Below, piece by piece: positions 5,152 to 7,052 of a DNA stretch of 7,052 nt. This DNA is from JAXHUH01 sp034211175 (GTDB lineage: Bacteria; Actinomycetota; Acidimicrobiia; Acidimicrobiales; CAIXPF01). The translations under genes and the position numbers were made by a program. The notes beneath the pieces are model-generated. The model saw only the letters and a program-made list of their open reading frames with translations, was not told the DNA's origin and ran no database searches. The stretch spans positions 1 to 7,052 of the forward strand of contig JAXHUH010000353.1 in assembly GCA_034211175.1 (NCBI GenBank), written 5' to 3'. The stretch's first letter is position 1. Every line of letters begins with the position of its first letter.

Positions 5152-7052
5152 TCAGGTCGCGCCGGGCGCGGTGAACGTGCGGTCGATCGCGTCGGTACCG
5201 AGGTAGGACTCGACGACGAGCGGGTGTTCGAGCACCTCGTCGGGGCTGCCGGTGGCGATCACGGCGCCCTGCTCCATGGCGATCATGCGGTCGCTGATCG
5301 TGCGCAGGAGCGACATGTCGTGCTCGATGACGACGAGCGACGCCCCGGTGTGGTCCCGGATGCCGCCGAGCAGCGGCGCCAGCGCCTCGACCTCCCGCTG
5401 GGCGATCCCGCTCGAGGGCTCGTCGAGCAGGATCACGTTCGGCCGATGGGCGAGCAGCGCAGCGATGTCGACGATCCGGCGCGTCCCGGTCGAGAGCTCG
5501 CCGACGAACTTGTTGCGATAGGCGCCGAGCCCGAGCAGCTCGACGAGCTCGTCGACCCGCTGCTCGACGGCGACCTCGGAGCTGTAGGCGTTGGGCAGGT
5601 GGAGGGCGGCGCTCAACGGGTCCCTCGTCGCGACCCACCGCTCCAGCGCGGTGGCGATGACCTCGGTGACGGTGAGTGACGGGAACAGCCGGGCGTCCTG
5701 GAACGAGCGCCCCAGGCCGCGCTGGGCCCGGGTGTGGGCCGCCTCGCCGGTGACGTCGATCCCCCCGAGCACGATGCGCCCGGCGTCGGGGGTCACGAAC
5801 CCGCTGAGCAGGTCGAACAGGGTCGTCTTGCCGGCACCGTTGGGGCCGATGATGCCGCAGACCTCGGAGGCGCCGAGGTCGAAGGACACGTCGTTCACCG
5901 CGGTGATGCCACCGAAGGCCCGGGACACACCCCGGACCTCGAGCACGGCCGGCCCGGGCCCGTCGGTCGATCCCGTCGTTCCGGCGGGGGCGACACCGTC
6001 GCCGTTCGCCGCTCGTCCGTCGGTCGTGCGTGCGCCGCCCCACGGTCCGAGCGCCGGGATGGCGGCCGGGGTGTCGCCCCCGCCGTTGGCGGCGCCGTCT
6101 CCCACGGTGCCGCGGTCACCGTCGTGGTCGGGCCCGCCGTGGGCGCCGTTGCCATCGGTCGCGCCGTGCCCGTTGGTCGCGGGCCCGCCGGTGCCGGCGA
6201 GGAACACCGACCGCAGGACGTCGGGCCGTTCGAGGAGCTCGGCGGTCGGGCCGGAGAAGCGGACCTCGCCCTTCTCCATGAAGTAGGCGTGCTCGGCGAC
6301 CTCGAGCGCCACGTTCACCGACTGCTCGACGAGCACGATCGTCGTGCCCCGCTCCTTGAGCTCGGTGATGACCGGCAGGAGCTGGGCGACGACGGTCGGG
6401 GCGAGGCCGAGGCTCAGCTCGTCGATGAGCAGCAGCCGGGGTCGGGACAGGAACGCCATCGCCAGGGCCAGCATCTGCTGCTGGCCGCCGCTGAGGTTGC
6501 CGGCCGGGTCGTGTCGGCGCTCGGTGAGGATCGGGAACAGCTCCCGGACCCGCCTGATGGACTCGTCGTCGGTGCCGTGGGCCCAGGCCGCGAGCTCCAG
6601 GTTCTCGCCGACCGACAGCGAGGTGAACACCCCCTTGCCCCCCGGCACCTGGGCGACGCCGTGGAGCGCGATCTCGTTCGGTGGGGCGTGGGTGATGTCG
6701 CGCCCGTCGAAGATCACCGCACCGCGGTCGGCCTCGGTGACCCCGCAGATGGCGTTGAGCAGCGTCGACTTGCCGGCGCCGTTGGTGCCGAGCAGCGCGA
6801 CGATCTCGCCCTCGTCGATCTCCAGGTTGACCCCGAAGAGCACCTGCACGTTGCCGTAGCCGACCTCGAGGTCGCGCACGAGCAGCAGCTTCGAGCGGCC
6901 CTGGCGGCGGGCGAGGAGGGCCTCGGAGCGGGCGGCGGCCGCCTTCCACACCTGGGTGATGTCGCCGGTGATCGTGTGGCGGGTCGCGGACAGGACGAGG
7001 CCGCCGATCAGGAACAGCGGCACCATGATCAACATCCCGACGCGGATGCCGT
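5152..7052 (-). CDS. Partial ABC importer fusion: membrane-domain end, LivF-like ATPase, linker, LivG-like ATPase
   Basis: The frame is open to the right edge, so the N-terminus is missing. Numbering here is from the first visible Met (base 7035), which is probably internal. Residues 1-17 form a hydrophobic helix and 18-48 a charged connector. ATPase 1 (about 49-280) has Walker A GTNGAGKST (83-91), Q-loop Q129, signature LSGGQ (181-185), Walker B LLLIDE (201-206) and LVEQ (235-238) at the H-loop, as in LivF. A Gly/Asp/Thr linker spans about 281-362. ATPase 2 (about 363-615) has Walker A GPNGAGKTT (397-405), Q446, signature LSTGT (514-518), Walker B VILLDE (534-539) and H572, and is LivG-like. 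LivF and LivG are normally separate proteins forming the ATPase pair of branched-chain amino acid importers. Here the pair is preset in one chain and probably attached to a permease or MFS-like membrane domain; I recall such fusions in Acidimicrobiia but cannot verify it. It is 66 bases upstream of the binding-protein gene. Confidence 0.9.
   Translation of the reverse strand, partial: GIRVGMLIMVPLFLIGGLVLSATRHTITGDITQVWKAAAARSEALLARRQGRSKLLLVRDLEVGYGNVQVLFGVNLEIDEGEIVALLGTNGAGKSTLLNAICGVTEADRGAVIFDGRDITHAPPNEIALHGVAQVPGGKGVFTSLSVGENLELAAWAHGTDDESIRRVRELFPILTERRHDPAGNLSGGQQQMLALAMAFLSRPRLLLIDELSLGLAPTVVAQLLPVITELKERGTTIVLVEQSVNVALEVAEHAYFMEKGEVRFSGPTAELLERPDVLRSVFLAGTGGPATNGHGATDGNGAHGGPDHDGDRGTVGDGAANGGGDTPAAIPALGPWGGARTTDGRAANGDGVAPAGTTGSTDGPGPAVLEVRGVSRAFGGITAVNDVSFDLGASEVCGIIGPNGAGKTTLFDLLSGFVTPDAGRIVLGGIDVTGEAAHTRAQRGLGRSFQDARLFPSLTVTEVIATALERWVATRDPLSAALHLPNAYSSEVAVEQRVDELVELLGLGAYRNKFVGELSTGTRRIVDIAALLAHRPNVILLDEPSSGIAQREVEALAPLLGGIRDHTGASLVVIEHDMSLLRTISDRMIAMEQGAVIATGSPDEVLEHPLVVESYLGTDAIDRTFTAPGAT
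5950..6195 (-). other. Low-complexity linker between the two ATPase domains
   Basis: This codes for about 82 residues (281-362 by the numbering used for the fusion) made mainly of Gly, Asp, Ala, Thr, Asn and Pro, with several NG/DG pairs and no predicted fold. Its length is enough to let the two ATPase domains form a head-to-tail dimer within one chain. The frame stays open through it and both domains are intact, so it is a true interdomain linker rather than a frameshift or misassembled junction. Confidence 0.7.

Noticed and set aside
4943..6043. A 366-codon minus-strand frame spanning the ATPase/binding-protein junction
   Set aside because: It is an Arg-rich out-of-frame translation of the same strand. 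The in-frame products on both sides are intact ABC proteins.
5950..6195. Possible frameshift or assembly junction between the two ATPase genes
   Set aside because: The frame is open throughout, both ATPase domains are complete with all main motifs, and no stop plus start pair is visible in the linker.
6322..6324. Gln in place of His in the H-loop of ATPase 1 as proof of an inactive domain
   Set aside because: LivF-type ATPases generally carry Gln at this place, so alone it does not show inactivity. It is noted only in combination with the altered signature of ATPase 2.

Overview
The window is very GC-rich and its coding regions have a strong G/C third-position bias. It uses GTG starts, ATGA/GTGA-type gene overlaps and an apparently leaderless regulator gene. 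Together with the branched-chain-amino-acid-type ABC proteins and their unusual fusion, this suggests a high-GC actinobacterium, most likely of the class Acidimicrobiia (Iamia/Ilumatobacter-like). The taxonomic placement is inference from style, not from a marker gene.

Left half, plus strand (about 49-3167). Three genes are joined by two identical 4-base GTGA overlaps: a 67-residue two-helix membrane protein with glycine zippers, a 423-residue protein with a glycine-rich membrane N-terminus and a large soluble C-terminal domain, and a 345-residue ROK-family regulator whose kinase catalytic motifs have decayed. After a 46-base gap comes a TetR/AcrR-type regulator. It probably has its own promoter: a TAGCCT -10 box lies so close to the ATG that the mRNA may be leaderless, and an 11-base palindrome sits on the start site.

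Middle (3168-3276). This is a 109-base convergent intergenic region. It is dominated by a 17-base inverted repeat (one mismatch) with smaller palindromes nested in its loop. It could be a bidirectional terminator or a copy of a dispersed palindromic element.

Right half, minus strand (7052-3277). A transport operon runs inward from the right edge. First is an ABC protein that is cut off by the window: the end of a membrane domain, then a LivF-like ATPase, an 82-residue low-complexity linker and a LivG-like ATPase in one reading frame. Next is a 602-residue periplasmic-binding-protein-like (LivK/Peripla_BP_6 type) protein held by an N-terminal transmembrane anchor and an acidic tether instead of a lipid. 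These two gene products would supply solute capture, ATP hydrolysis and possibly the membrane channel of an importer. The substrate cannot be told from the sequence.

The most noteworthy items are the permease-LivF-LivG fusion with asymmetric ATP sites, the non-lipidated tethered binding protein, the catalytically dead ROK regulator coupled to two glycine-zipper membrane proteins, and the palindrome at the TetR start. I saw no RNA genes, CRISPR array, insertion sequence or phage genes. The only stretch without a gene longer than 100 bases is the convergent region.
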